A stretch of DNA of 64,000 bases, taken from Macrothele yani. Its lineage: Eukaryota; Arthropoda; Arachnida; Araneae; Macrothelidae. The position numbers and the translations under genes are program-made. Under the pieces are notes generated by a model. It did not search any database and was not told the origin of the DNA. It saw only the letters and a program-made list of their open reading frames with translations. This document shows, piece by piece, positions 22,155 through 33,097 of this stretch. The stretch is taken from NCBI GenBank assembly GCA_039090855.1, contig CM076990.1:202993232-203057231 (forward strand). The letters run 5' to 3'. Within the stretch, counting starts at the first letter, position 1. Each line of letters starts with the position of its first letter.

Positions 22155-24180
22155 TATGCTGCATAAGTAATGTTGTGGATGTTACAAGAATTATTTAGAA
22201 ACTGACAGTGAATCATACTTTGAAGGATTTTACAGAAGATAATCTCAGAAATTTGCATAATTCATTTCAATAAAATGTTTTTCAAGATACTTAAATTTAA
22301 GGCCAGCTTATATGTTGCAGGTCAAGGTTTTTTTGCAAATGTTTAGCCGTAGAAGTAGGAGGGTCTACCCATATATACCACAGGTCATATGTTAGATGAC
22401 CTGTGGTCATTCAGGTGCAGTCTGCTTGTAAGTTGTAAAAGTATGTTTGAGGGACTGATTTCATAAAAACATTAGATCTATGATCAGCAAGGTTCAGACA
22501 TCTATGAACCTAAATTTGCCCTTTTGTGTGAAATGGATTTATTGCAAACTGGAGTACCTGCTTAAACCTGTATAAAACTGTAAAGTTGATGAATAGCTTT
22601 TTCCAACAAAGTGTCAGTATTGGTTTATGCAATATGTGGCTAATAAACCAGATAAATTTGGAATACAATTTTTTTCTCTTGGCTGATATTGAGAAATGGT
22701 ATATGTAATTTCCTTTTGGGAGAAAAGATTAATGTGTGCCTGCCAAACAAATCTTTCTAAAAATGTGAGCAGCTTTTAAATCTGTTTTATAAATTAGTAA
22801 GTTAGAAATGTTATAACTGATAAACTCTATGTTTCTGTCAAGTTAATTGAGCAGTTAAGAGCAAAAGGGATGAATATAATTGGTGCTGTAAATGGCTTGA
22901 GAAGGGAGGTATCCTTGTTAAGAGTACAGAAATAATATTACTTTGTGCTATGCACAACTTCTGTGATGAGAGATACGAAATTCAACTCCGATAGTTCACC
23001 AAGACAAGACAAATGAAAATATTCTTGTTCTAAGCAGGCGTCAAATAGACATGGAAAGTTCAAAGTGATTTCAAAAAAAAAATCTTGACAGAATGACCTT
23101 ATATAACTTTACAAAATGTGTAATAAATATCTTTAGGCCAAATGGCAAAAAAATATCTAAGATCATCGCACACTGCTGTCCAATGTGGGTCGTTCACAAT
23201 ATTCTGAATCAAGCATTTACAAATGCATGGATGTTGTTCCAGTCAGTGGCAGAAATAAAGGTTAATAGGAGAAAATATTCAGAAGATAGGCAGATACTAT
23301 AAAAAGTCCATCAACAGTTAACCCAAAGACTATCTCCACATGAAGACCTTGTGCAAAATGCAAGCCCCCATCAATGCCATATATCAAAATGCAAAAGTAA
23401 ACATTGGGTAAAAACACTGACTTAAAGAAACAAGCTGTTAATGGGATATGTACTATCACAATAAAGCACTTCTTGTTTCAATACCTTTAATGAAAGTTAT
23501 GCAAGTAAATGTTTTTCTGATTGAGCCTGTAAGTATAGATGCATGTCTTATTTTGTTTGTGTGCTAAACTCCTTCAGGACTTGGTAGTAATGATAGTTTT
23601 AATGTAATTCCATAACATCTAGAAATAACATAGCTTTTGCTGTGCAAAACTTAAAAGAAACATCAGTAGTGTGATTTTTTTCTTATACCAATCACACAAC
23701 ATCAGTTTTTTTTTGTGTTACATACTTTTTAAAATTTAGCTTACTAATGTTTATTCTTTAAAATTTAAGTAGATCTTTCTGAAAATTTCATTGAAAGATA
23801 TCCTGGGACTGCTATTTTGAGTAAAAGTTACTTCGTGTTCAGAGTATGTGAAAAATCCCATGGTTCTAGTATTAATTCCTAGACAATGCGTTGTCCCAAA
23901 GAGAATCTTTTCAAAAGGATTCTTGTATAATACAAAAGGAATGACTTAAAAGGGGTGTTCTATTGTTGTGCCAGAGAAGCTGCATGATTTGCTGCAGCCA
24001 AACATGTCATACATGTATTTCTTTTTTTTTTTTTATTTCTGTGATTGATTGTGGTGCTTGGCACTCTTGGGCACCACAAAAGTTGAATAATAATACACCA
24101 ACTGTTTTAGGGCTGCGTTTGGGTGGGCAGATTACATGTCCTGTGTGCGGCGCAGTTCAAGGAAAAATTAGCAGAAGCGT
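22155..24180. other. Unassigned intergenic block
   Basis: Two kilobases of AT-rich sequence without TE signatures or coding frames that I recognise. A short inverted run (taccacaggtcatatgttagatgacctgtggtca, 22377-22410) forms a small hairpin. Confidence 0.35.
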
Positions 24181-24545
24181 GCACAGATACTATGAGGAGT
24201 AGAGTGTAGAGTGTAAAGTGGAAAAGGGGGGGGAGGGTTGTGCTAAGAATGTTTAACACAGAAAAGTGAAAAGTGAAGGGTAACAAAAACAAAGGATGAA
24301 AATATTGAAGAAAGCAAAATAGTATAAGAGAATGAATAAAGACTAGTGAAGAAGAAATATAAAAAGATGGTAAAAAGAAAACTGAGAGGGACAGAAAAAA
24401 GAAAAATATTGAAAAGATCTGTAATGAGAGAGAGATAGAAAGCCGAAGGTAAAAGCAGTAAAGAACTGAGAAAAAGAGGAAACTGCTGGCAAAGGAGTGG
24501 AAGCAAATCATCGAAAAGCAGCTAGGGAGGCAAAAGTGAAAAGAA
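24181..24545 (+). repeat. Purine-rich (GA-rich) tract
   Basis: Over 350 bases are almost entirely A and G on the plus strand. The minus-strand frames rich in F/L/S here are a composition artefact. Confidence 0.8.
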
Positions 24546-25362
24546 AGGAATTAAATTTGTACGAAATGATTTTAACCACAGCAAGAGCTGAAAATAGCAA
24601 CAAAATGACTTTAGTGTATTCATTCTTTCTTTTTAAAGTTGGAGAAACCCATTTTGCTATTGAACTGTTTACAACATCCTGTGTAAGCTAATTGCATCAT
24701 TTACATATAATCTTGGATTGGAATGTGCCAACAGCCTGTGGTGAGACCAGGGTTAATGCTAGTCACCAAGATACGATTACGAGCTCTTGACGATGCAGTG
24801 TTGGGCAGACGGATTTTATTATTTTTCTTTTGGTTTGGTTTTCATGTCTCTATCGGAAGGTAGGGTTTTTGCTTTTAGTTATTATGGGTTTTAAGCTGTC
24901 ATGAGTATTTTAATAACGTCATCTGTTGTGATTCATGGCGAAGTGTCCATCCCCCCCCTTTTGGCTACTTACTGCCTGAATGATACTTCAGGTTAATGAA
25001 CTCTCATAATTACTCATGTTGCTCCTGATGAATGTACGTCAGTTGAATGTGAATGGTCATAGTGATGTTCCGCCAAATGGGACTAGCCAATACGGAACTT
25101 CTACTGACTGACGAAAGGTAACTTTCTATTCAGTTCCCAATTTCAAGGGTTGCTTTATATTTGGTACTTATTTTATTGTTTGTATTACTAACTCTTAAGT
25201 TTGACGCCCGATGAATAATTATATTGCTGTGGGATCCGGACATCGTGATTTTCAACGGCTTCATAAAAAAATGTGAACAGATGAATAGTGAGATATTATG
25301 ATGATTTCTCGTCATAGTTCATTCACACAACAAAATGATTCAACAATACCCGTGGAATAATA
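24546..25362. other. Unassigned
   Basis: No recognised domain or repeat. A C7 run lies near 24951-24957. Confidence 0.35.
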
Positions 25363-26668
25363 CAGGGTTATTACAAATGAAATAGACAGTTTCAACGTTT
25401 TATAAAACCCAAACTATTTAAGATATTGGCACTCGCGTTGCACCGTTTCGTAGGGAAACTTTAATTTTATTACAATAACTTTTAGATGTTCGATGTGTGA
25501 ACCCCCTTACTCACACAGCAAATATTAAAGCAGTAGTCGAATTCTTGCCAAGTATGCGTTAATGTTGTTTTCTTCATGAACTCCAGCAATAGTTGTTTCA
25601 GATCAGCTAAATTAATAGTAAGGGGAGGGACGAAAACCTTGTCTGACATAGCACCCTGAAAAAAAGGGTCAATTTGTTAGATCTGGACTTTGTGATGGCC
25701 AAACATGTGAGGTAAGTGACGTGTGATCTGAAACTTGTGCGGCTAATTCAGCACTGTGGAAGATTTTCATCAAGGTAATTTCTAACATCCCAATGCCAGT
25801 GGGGTGGTGCTCCATCCTGTTGGAAACTGAAGTAGCTCTCTTTGTGCAGTCGCGACATCAACCAATTAATCAGCATATCAAGATAAGAACTTCCTGTTAC
25901 AGTGTTTTCTTGAAAAAAGAAGGGACCATAAACTTTTTCACGGGATATAGCACATTAACCTTTGGGGAATCCTGCACTTGCTCCACTGTTGCTCTAGGAT
26001 TTTCAGTTCCCCATATGCGAATGTTATGTTTTTTAACTTTCCCTCCTATATGGAATGGCAAGTTGTCGCTAAAAATTACTCTCGCTAAAATCTTCAAAAT
26101 GCTCCTACATTTTGGTACAGAAATGGTTTCATGCAGTTCTGTCATTGCCACTTAGACTTTGTATAACTGGTTTGTAGGGAGTCCTTTTCATCCGCTTCCT
26201 CGAAATTTTCCAAACAGTTGAATTTGTAACTCCCTACCTGTCACCATTGAGGATATCCTTGGGCTGCGTTGGTAAATGGCACCAACATGCTCAGTTCCAC
26301 TTGTTCATCAGATACACGTGGTCTCCCGGGACTTTTATCTTTACACAAACATCCTGTTATTTAAAAATTCTTGTGCCATTCGTAGATGGATTGTCTATTC
26401 AGTGGAGATTTCTTGAAAATTGTTCAAAAAATGCCATTGTGCAACAGTAACAGAATTCGTTTTGCTTAATTAAATCCCACAGAACGTTGCCTCCTCAGCA
26501 TTTGTGACCATCGTACCTGACTGGCCACGTGACGGTGAAAATGTACAATTTTTTAGTTACACCATCTATATAATAAAACAATTGCCATTTTTTTCGTGAG
26601 TGCAATATCTTACATACTTTTAGTTTTATAAAATGTTGAAACTGTTTATTTCACTTGTAATAATCCTG
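25363..26668 (-). mobile_element. Tc1/mariner-superfamily element with ~45-bp TIRs, inactive
   Basis: The left end CAGGGTTATTACAAATGAAA continues to about 45 bp and matches the complement of the right end CAGGATTATTACAAGTGAAA; TA flanks both. The minus strand encodes (26151-25897) FHIGGKVKKHNIRIWGTENP, then VEQVQDSPKVNVLYPV. The IRIWGTENP...V..SPKVNVW block is typical of a mariner-like transposase group with longer catalytic spacing. The catalytic Asp region downstream is eroded. No intact gene. Confidence 0.75.
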
Positions 26669-26787
26669 TATTGAAGTATATTTACTGAAAAATCACTTTA
26701 CTACCTTACATCTAGTTCTTAAAATGATTCACAGAAGGAAAAAGTAAAAGTTTCATGAAGTTTCCAAATCAAACTGTTGATGAACAT

Positions 26788-27983
26788 CACTGTAGGGGAA
26801 AAACGTTGTGACAAATTAGTATTGCGTTGAGCATCCATGAGCTGCCACCACCACTGCGGCCATGGAAGGTGTCCATTAGTATGTGAACATTTAAGCCATC
26901 CTCGTGTTCCTCGAACCCGTCCTTGGTGATACGAACCTCATGTCACTGCAGTATGCTGTCCAGTTGGAACACCCCCTCTCAGTCTGGAAACATAAATGCA
27001 TGAATATATTCAGCAACGGTGGACAGATTATGCCGTGAAGTTTCGGGGGGGGGGGGGGAGGGGGGCATCCACCCATATCAAGAGACCGAGAGTGTCCCAA
27101 GAAAACGTCATCTGCTTGTACCCATGGGGTCACGGCATCATGTACCATTCTCAAAGCTGCCACCCCGGTGGTGCAGTGGTCTAAGCGATGGCCTCTGATC
27201 ATTCGTCCGAAGGGGTCCGGGTTAGGCATGGGTGTTGTGTTTGTCTTTTGGCACTGGCTCTCTCCCTTACCTGGAACCAGTGACCCTCAATTAGGGACGG
27301 GCGACTGCTTATAGCCCATTGAGTTGCTCACGGTGGTCGTTAAACCTCCAAACAAACAAACAAATTCTCAAAGCTTTTCGTCTTACCATCCACTGTCCAT
27401 CCATTTGGTGCCGTGCAGCAACACCTACAATCTTCTGCAGTCCATTCTATTGTTTTCTGGCAAACTCCAGTCGTTGTTGCTGATTTGCTCGGTCATGCGT
27501 TTACACCGTAGGCCCATTCGGTGGAACGATCGTTGCACATGGGTACACTCAGTGTTTCCTAGTTGCAGACCATGATCAAGTGTGCCAAGGTAGTAAGCCT
27601 TTTGTTCTGGACAATACGGCCGAGCCCCCATCTCTCCCAGAGCATAAGTAGCCGTCCAACAATTACCCGCCGGCTATACGTTACACCTCTTTCCATCCAC
27701 TTTTCGGTGCAATTTAACTACGGCAGCCAGTGAACAGCGATAAAATTCGCCGTTTCTCGGATACTTCCACTCTTTGTATCCGATGATCGTGTCCTTTTCC
27801 TAAGGAGGGTCAAATCTCGTCCCTTACCCAATGCAATCATCGTTTCAGCTGCGACTAATACCGCACTTGTCGCAGATAGCTCGGCACACGCCCTTGACGT
27901 TTATTCGTGTCACCGCCGCGCAGGAAACGATCTAAACGTTAGATATGGGGAAGAGGGTCATAATGTTTTGCCCCTACTGTGTG
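26788..27983 (-). mobile_element. Decayed Tc1-like element carrying a SINE
   Basis: The left end CACTGTAGGGGAAAAACGTT pairs with the complement of the right end CACACAGTAGGGGCAAAACA, with small indels. Minus-strand remnants near 27000-26900 read TVAEYIHAFMFPD, VFQLDSILQ and FEEHEDGLNV, echoing the Tc1 YP...VFQ(Q)DNA and W.EEH...NV.PWP region. A SINE at 27159-27363 is inserted with a clear 12-bp duplication. A G-rich run (27044-27064) is present. Confidence 0.6.
27159..27363 (+). mobile_element. SINE family A copy (12-bp TSD)
   Basis: A tRNA-derived head (GGTGGTGCAGTGGTCTAAGC A box) is followed by the family body and a CAAACAAACAAA tail. The B box is partly deleted (gggttaggcatgg). The perfect duplication attctcaaagct lies at 27147-27158 and 27364-27375. 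Inserted in a Tc1 remnant. Confidence 0.9.
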
Positions 27984-28194
27984 TAAGCGGAAATTGAAAA
28001 GTTCCTGATTTCATCTACTTCCACCTAAAGCTGATAAGCTAACACAGATTTCTCAATGCTTCGCACAAATCAGTTCTTTCCCAATATTAAATCCTTCCAT
28101 TATATACACTTCATGTCTTTCAAGAACGATTATTTCGCTCAAATTAAAACTAAAATTCGTCTAATATAATTTTTCTCTGAACGTTTAAACTCCG

Positions 28195-28905
28195 AGTACG
28201 TAATCAGGTCAATAAAAGAATTTGTGGAGCGCGCAAGAAGATTGAATATATTTGATAGGGATATAATGGAAGTTTCGACACTGTAGTGTTTTCATGTCCG
28301 TCGATACCAATACTAGAGGCTGTTGGAAACCTTGAAGAAATAATAATCGTCACTTCCCGTGAATTCACACCGACCCAAAATAAGAAAATCACCGGCGCCT
28401 TAAAAATCTAGTTACTAACCACAACTACTTCAAGTTGGATGGAGGCTACAAACAAACAAAAGTAGCACCGATGGGTTCACCTCTATGTTCAGTCCTTGCA
28501 GAAGCAGTACTTAGACCAATAGAAGATCTCATATTTCTAAATTGTATCAATAAATCCCTAGTGTGGATCCGCTACGTTGACGATATATTCTTCATATGGG
28601 AATAAGAGAGTAGAATTAAATGATTTCATGCACAAGATAAGCAACCTACGCAATACGATAAAGTTCACCATGGAGCTTGAAGTGGATTGGACGCTGAATT
28701 AACTTGACGTAGCGCTCAAAAGAAATAGAAAATCCAGCTTTGATTTTGACGTTTATTATAAACCGACCACAGTACCGAACCTTGTCCTTCCTGATTCGCA
28801 CTCCCCAAAAGAGTACAAACTCTCTGCATTAAGAGCATGGTTCTATAGAGCGTATAACGTATGCAAACCCGACTGCCTAAATAATAAAGAAATATATAAT
28901 ATTTA
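28195..28905 (+). pseudogene. Penelope-like element reverse transcriptase, first part
   Basis: Plus-strand frames with a few stops and shifts give IKEFVERARRLNIFDRDIME, then an SFD...PSIPI.EAV stretch, KLDGGYKQTK-VAPMGSPLCS, VLAEAVLRPIEDLIF, WIRYVDDIFFIWE and, further on, FTMELEVDW-LN-LDVALKR and FDFDVYYKPTTVPNL. The MGSP...(Y/R)VDD...IKFTME...LDV...VYRKPT series is diagnostic for Penelope-like reverse transcriptase, including the YVDD catalytic box. The element probably begins near or before 28195. It is cut at 28905 by a Tc1 and resumes at 30301. Confidence 0.8.
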
Positions 28906-30300
28906 CACAGTCGCATCAAAAGAATATGACCACCTACCTAATAATGGGAATAACCACCCTTGGCCTGTATAACAGCGGCGAGGTGGCGTGGCATGAACGC
29001 TATGAGGCCCTGGAAGGTTACCCGATGCACTCGTGTCTATTCGGACTGCAGCAGAGCACGGAGGTCCCGGAGATGACGTGGTTGCGGGCCAGTACGTTGA
29101 ACCAGTCGATCCAAATAGTCCCACAAGTGCTCTATGGAATTAAGGTCGTGCGATTTCGCCGGTCAAGGGAGAACGGAGACCACTGTCGTGTTCCTGGAAC
29201 CAGTCACGCACCCCCTTAGCGATGTGGCAGGCGCATTGTCCGCTGGTGGACATCATCACCACAGGGGTAAATGTTTAACATGAAGGGATGCATGTGGTCA
29301 ACGAGAATGGACATTAAGTCTTTGGCGTTCAGGGACCCATCCAGTGATACCAGGAAAACATCCCCCAGACATACACACTGCCACCGCCGGCCTGTACTTG
29401 ACCGACAAGCGTGTCCGGGTGTTAGTTCTTGTGTTGCTGACGTTGTATCCGCTACCACCAATCGCTTATGTGGAGTAGAAACCTTAATTTGTCAGACAAG
29501 GCAACCTTTTCCCACTCTTCCACTGTCCAATGACGGTAATTCCATGCGAAGTGCTGGCGTCGTTGCCAATGGACCTGGGCCGCCCCGGTGGCGCAGTGGT
29601 CTAAGGCGCTGGCCTCTGATCATTCGTCCGTAAGGGGTCCGGGTTCGAATCCCGGTCAGGCATGGATGTTGTGTTTGTCTTACGGCACTGGCTCTCTCCC
29701 TTCCCTGGAACCAGTGACCCTAAATTAGGGACGGGCGACTGCTTATAGCCCATTGAGTTGCTCACGGTGGTCGTTAAACCTTCAATAAAAAAAATGGACC
29801 TGGGTTAACATGGGCTCCTTGACGCAGCGTTGAATGCAGAGACCCATGCGTAACAGGGTTCTCTCTACTGTTATCGGGGTCACGTATTTGGGTGCCTCAG
29901 CTTTGATTTGCGTGATCAATTGCTGCAGCTGCACTATTGCTCGTCGATTGCTCTTTGCGACGTTCTCCTTTGGGGCTCCGCAGTTATGACGTCAGGAGGT
30001 ACGCGGTGTGTCAGCGGTCCATTCTTGGTACACCCTTACTACACCTCGCGAACAGCCCACGCAGTCTGCTGTTTCTCAGATACTTCCACCTTTGGCGCGG
30101 TAACCGATGATCATTCCTTTTTTGCAAGTCCGTCAAATCACTACCTGTGCCCATAGTGCTCACGTCATGCACTATGGCTCATTGTTCTGGACGGCCGCTT
30201 ATATCTCCGTGTGATTGACTTTGTCATGTGCACTCTGTGACGCGCCTGCGCGGATACACTGTGATTCCAGTGGTGGTCATATTATTCTTATACGACCGTG
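28906..30300 (-). mobile_element. Tc1-like element inside the Penelope copy, itself split by a SINE
   Basis: The ends CACAGTCGCATCAAAAGAAT and the complement of the right end CACGGTCGTATAAGAATAAT are TA-flanked. The minus strand (29461-29216) encodes CVCLGDVFLVSLDGSLNAKD, then ILVDHMHPFMLNIYP, the Tc1 region just before the QDNAP motif. The rest is broken. A fragment of the same family lies at 61398-61602. A SINE A copy occupies 29580-29792. Confidence 0.8.
29580..29792 (+). mobile_element. SINE family A copy, full length (12-bp TSD)
   Basis: Head GCCGCCCCGGTGGCGCAGTG, A box TGGCGCAGTGGTCTAAGGCG, B box GGGTTCGAATCCC, body ending ...GTGGTCGTTAAACC and an A-rich tail. The perfect duplication aatggacctggg lies at 29568-29579 and 29793-29804. 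It is one of the least diverged copies in the window. Confidence 0.95.
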
Positions 30301-30870
30301 TATAGCAAAGGTCTGAAGGCTAGACATAAGAAGGATTATAGACAGAATACATAGAACTGTAAGTAATCGCATAATGTCAGCGATAACAAAATCCCCTAGT
30401 AAGACAATGAGATACGCAGGATCCATCAGATATGTCCTAGGCTTTACATATTGGTTAAACGTAAAAACAACGTATTAACAGCAATGAAGTCACCAATATA
30501 TATATATAGCTGCATGGAGTGACAGTGTGAGAAAGAAAAGGCGGGTGTGTACGCTATACCTTTGGTATATCCTGACAACATGGAAGAGATATGTATATCG
30601 GAATGACAAAACGATCCTAGGAAACTAGATGTAAGAACACGTGCGAAGCGTCAACCAGGACATGCTGAATACAGCCCTCGCCAGAGAAGTCGTGCATTCA
30701 TCGGCCACTCCTGTATGGAATAATACTGTATTAGAAGAATTGCCCCTTACAGGAACTTTAAAGAGACTGCCACCAGGGGAACAGTCGAAATCCTTTTCGG
30801 TAAACTGGCATGCAATAATGATATGGTCTCTACTGAACTACCAATGGTTTGTGTGTGACATGTGTTATTA
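30301..30870 (+). pseudogene. Penelope-like element, second part with GIY-YIG domain
   Basis: After the Tc1 insert the frame resumes (RIHR..SNRIMSAITKS) and reaches AGVYAIPLVYPD near 30543, then HGRDMYIGMTKRSLGN, EHVRSVNQDMLNTALAREVV, SSATPVWNNTVLEELP. GVY-IP, YIG-T-R and EH match the GIY-YIG endonuclease that follows reverse transcriptase in Penelope-like elements, and W.NT.VLE follows it in the family. Stops inside (LGN*M*EH) show decay. Together with 28195-28905 it gives RT then GIY-YIG in the expected order. Confidence 0.75.
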
Positions 30871-31324
30871 AAAGATGAAACACATCGCAGCACACCGTAT
30901 AATTGCGTAATAAAAATTCATGTAATATGCTCGTGATGTCACCCACGTTATTTTCAAAAAATCATCTTTGTTTCTTACGTGTTTCGATTCCCCGCATTTT
31001 TATGTCTACCATTGCCTTGAAAAAGCCACCCAGTGGTGTGCGAAAGCTTTGCGGAACGGATTAATACGCTATAAGCGTTTCTTGAGTAATGTCTATGCCA
31101 TTTAGTAGTCTGTAATACATACCTGCGCGTAAACGCTGTGCTCAGACTCTCGGCGCAATTCCACTGCTGCTTTCTCCTCTGCTGTCTGATCCTTCACGAA
31201 CACAATTGTATCCCGTGATGTGTTAGTGGTTTGTTTCAGTGTAAATTTCGGACTGTTTCTCCATACCTCTGGATGTTTATAATTTGCTCATCAAACCGTT
31301 ATTTTTTCACATTTTTTTCCTTTA
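30871..31324. other. Unassigned, possibly the Penelope 3' region
   Basis: No frame recognised. It could be the 3' UTR of the Penelope copy or flanking DNA. Confidence 0.3.
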
Positions 31325-31537
31325 TCGTTTAGGAGTGTAACGACCACCGTGAGCAACTCGATGGGTTATTAACACTCGCCTTTCCTTAATTTAAGGCCAA
31401 TGGTTTCAGAGAAAGGGAGAGTCAGTGTAGTAGGACAAACACGCCATGACTCAGCCGGTATTCAAACCCGGACCCATCTGTGTCGCATGGTTAGAAGCGT
31501 GCGCTTATACGAATACTACTCGTCTACCGGGACGGCC
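31325..31537 (-). mobile_element. SINE family A, old diverged copy
   Basis: The complement runs from a GGCCGTCCCGGTAGACGAGT head through a B-box remnant (GGTTTGAATACCGG-like) to the tail gagcaactcgatgggtt. Many substitutions, no clear target-site duplication. Confidence 0.75.
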
Positions 31538-32435
31538 TTCTTTTTTCTATAGTATGTTTATTTTTTGCATTATAACGCTTTATTTTTGGCCATGATACCA
31601 AGTTTAAAAATTAACGCCCCACATAACTATATAAACGGAACCGTCGGAGGGGTGTGAAGTGTTTTGTGCAAGAGATTGCCTTAGAGCAGGGCAATCATGC
31701 TAACGAGTAGCTTCACACACGATAGCCCTATGCGTTAGCAAGCGCATTTGAGAAGCAAATCTTAGAGTGGCTGATCGTGCAATTCAAATCCTGTCGTGTG
31801 CCTAGCAAGAATGTACACCAGGAATTTCTTTACGGTTGAAGGATCACTTTTACTGGTCTTAGTTCCTGCTGGGTTATATTATTTCTGCAAACAGGGAAAT
31901 TTGTACTTTAGGAATAAGGAATTTTTGGGGAGTTTCTGAAAGGGATAATTTGAGCAGAGAAAATGCAGGCAGATGCAAAGATTTCCCGAAAGGCCTTTCA
32001 CGCCAGCAAAGAACGCGACAAAGAAGTAGATTGAGGGAACCCTACGACGAAAACAAAGCAATTACGATGTCTGGGTCAGAAGAAGAAATTTGGCAGTCAG
32101 TCAAAACAGACTGGTAACTCTTAGGTCGAGTGTTCTGTTTTAGGCAGAGACAGCAAGGAGCGAAACAAAGAAAGTTAGGCAGATGTGTTGAGGGTCATCG
32201 CCAACAGCAAGCGTATAAAGAATTAGAAGCACGCCGTACCCTTGGAAACTGCAACTTGGTTCTGGGCCGAATAGTTGAATGGGGACTTTTTTGCCAATAT
32301 ACTGAGAATAGATGGAATTTGAGTGGTAGAGTCTACTGAACAGAGAATACTGTGAGAAACGCTCAGAATCAAGGGAAATAACTTCGGCGTTGATGTCCTG
32401 AATTAATTGCATTCTACGAACCTGATTCGTAACGG
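31538..32435. other. Unassigned
   Basis: Frames at 32130-32339 (+) and 32412-32140 (-) overlap and have no recognised domain. A tRNA-like B box near 31785 is too weak to call. Confidence 0.35.
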
Positions 32436-32668
32436 GCCTCCCCGGTGGTGCAGTGGTTTAAGCGATGGCCTCTGATCATTCGTCCTAAAAGGGTCCGGGT
32501 TCGAATCCCGGTGAGACATGGATGTTGTGTTTGTCTTACGTCACTGGCTCTCTCGCTTCCCCGGAACTAGTGACCCTAAATTGGGGACGGGAGACTGCTT
32601 ATAGCCCTTGAGTTGCTCACGGTGGTCCTTAAACCTCCAATAAAAAAAAAACCAAAAAACAAAAAAAC
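32436..32668 (+). mobile_element. SINE family A copy (12-bp TSD, one mismatch)
   Basis: Head cctccccggtggtgcagtgg, B box GGGTTCGAATCCC, complete body, long A-rich tail (aaaaaaaaaaccaaaaaac). The duplication gattcgtaacgg / gatccgtaacgg lies at 32424-32435 and 32669-32680. Confidence 0.9.
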
Positions 32669-32875
32669 GATCCGTAACGGATCTATCTGCATTGGGAAGC
32701 CTGTATTGTGCAAGGTGCCGAAATCGAAACTTCAATACACCCAACACTGAGAGTGCGACGGGAAGGCATGAGGATGTAGCAGACACGTGACTTTCAGCGT
32801 GGCAACGAGCCTTAGTAACGCAAGTGAAGGACAGCCCCCGTTGAAATGATGGCGTCTTACTTTGAAAGTTTAGCT

Positions 32876-33097
32876 TTTTTTTTTTTTTGATTAGAGGTTT
32901 AACGACCGCCGTGAGCAACTCAATGGGCTATAAGCAGTCGCCCGTCCCTAATTTAGGGTCACTGGTTCCAGGGAAGGGAGAGAGCCAGTGCCGTAAGACA
33001 AACACAACATCCATGCCTGACCGGGATTCGAACCCGGACCCCTTACGGACGAATGATCAGAGGCCAACGCCTTAGACCACTGCGCCACTGGGGCGGC
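32876..33097 (-). mobile_element. SINE family A copy, reverse orientation
   Basis: The T-rich tail is at the left and the head complement gccactggggcggc ends at 33097. The B box complement gattcgaacccgg is intact. The duplication aaagttta(g/a)ct lies at 32865-32875 and 33098-33108. It lies only 208 bp from the opposite-strand copy at 32436-32668, so the pair could form a long hairpin if transcribed. Confidence 0.92.

Noticed and set aside
24107..24511. 134-residue minus-strand frame rich in Phe, Leu and Ser
   Set aside because: It is the translation of a purine-rich tract; no other support.
29580..29665. tRNA gene-like sequence with A and B boxes (also in the other SINE heads)
   Set aside because: Each continues into the same repeat body and tail and is flanked by target-site duplications, so these are SINE promoters rather than tRNA genes.
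32130..32412. Overlapping short frames on both strands
   Set aside because: No recognisable domain and no splice or promoter evidence.
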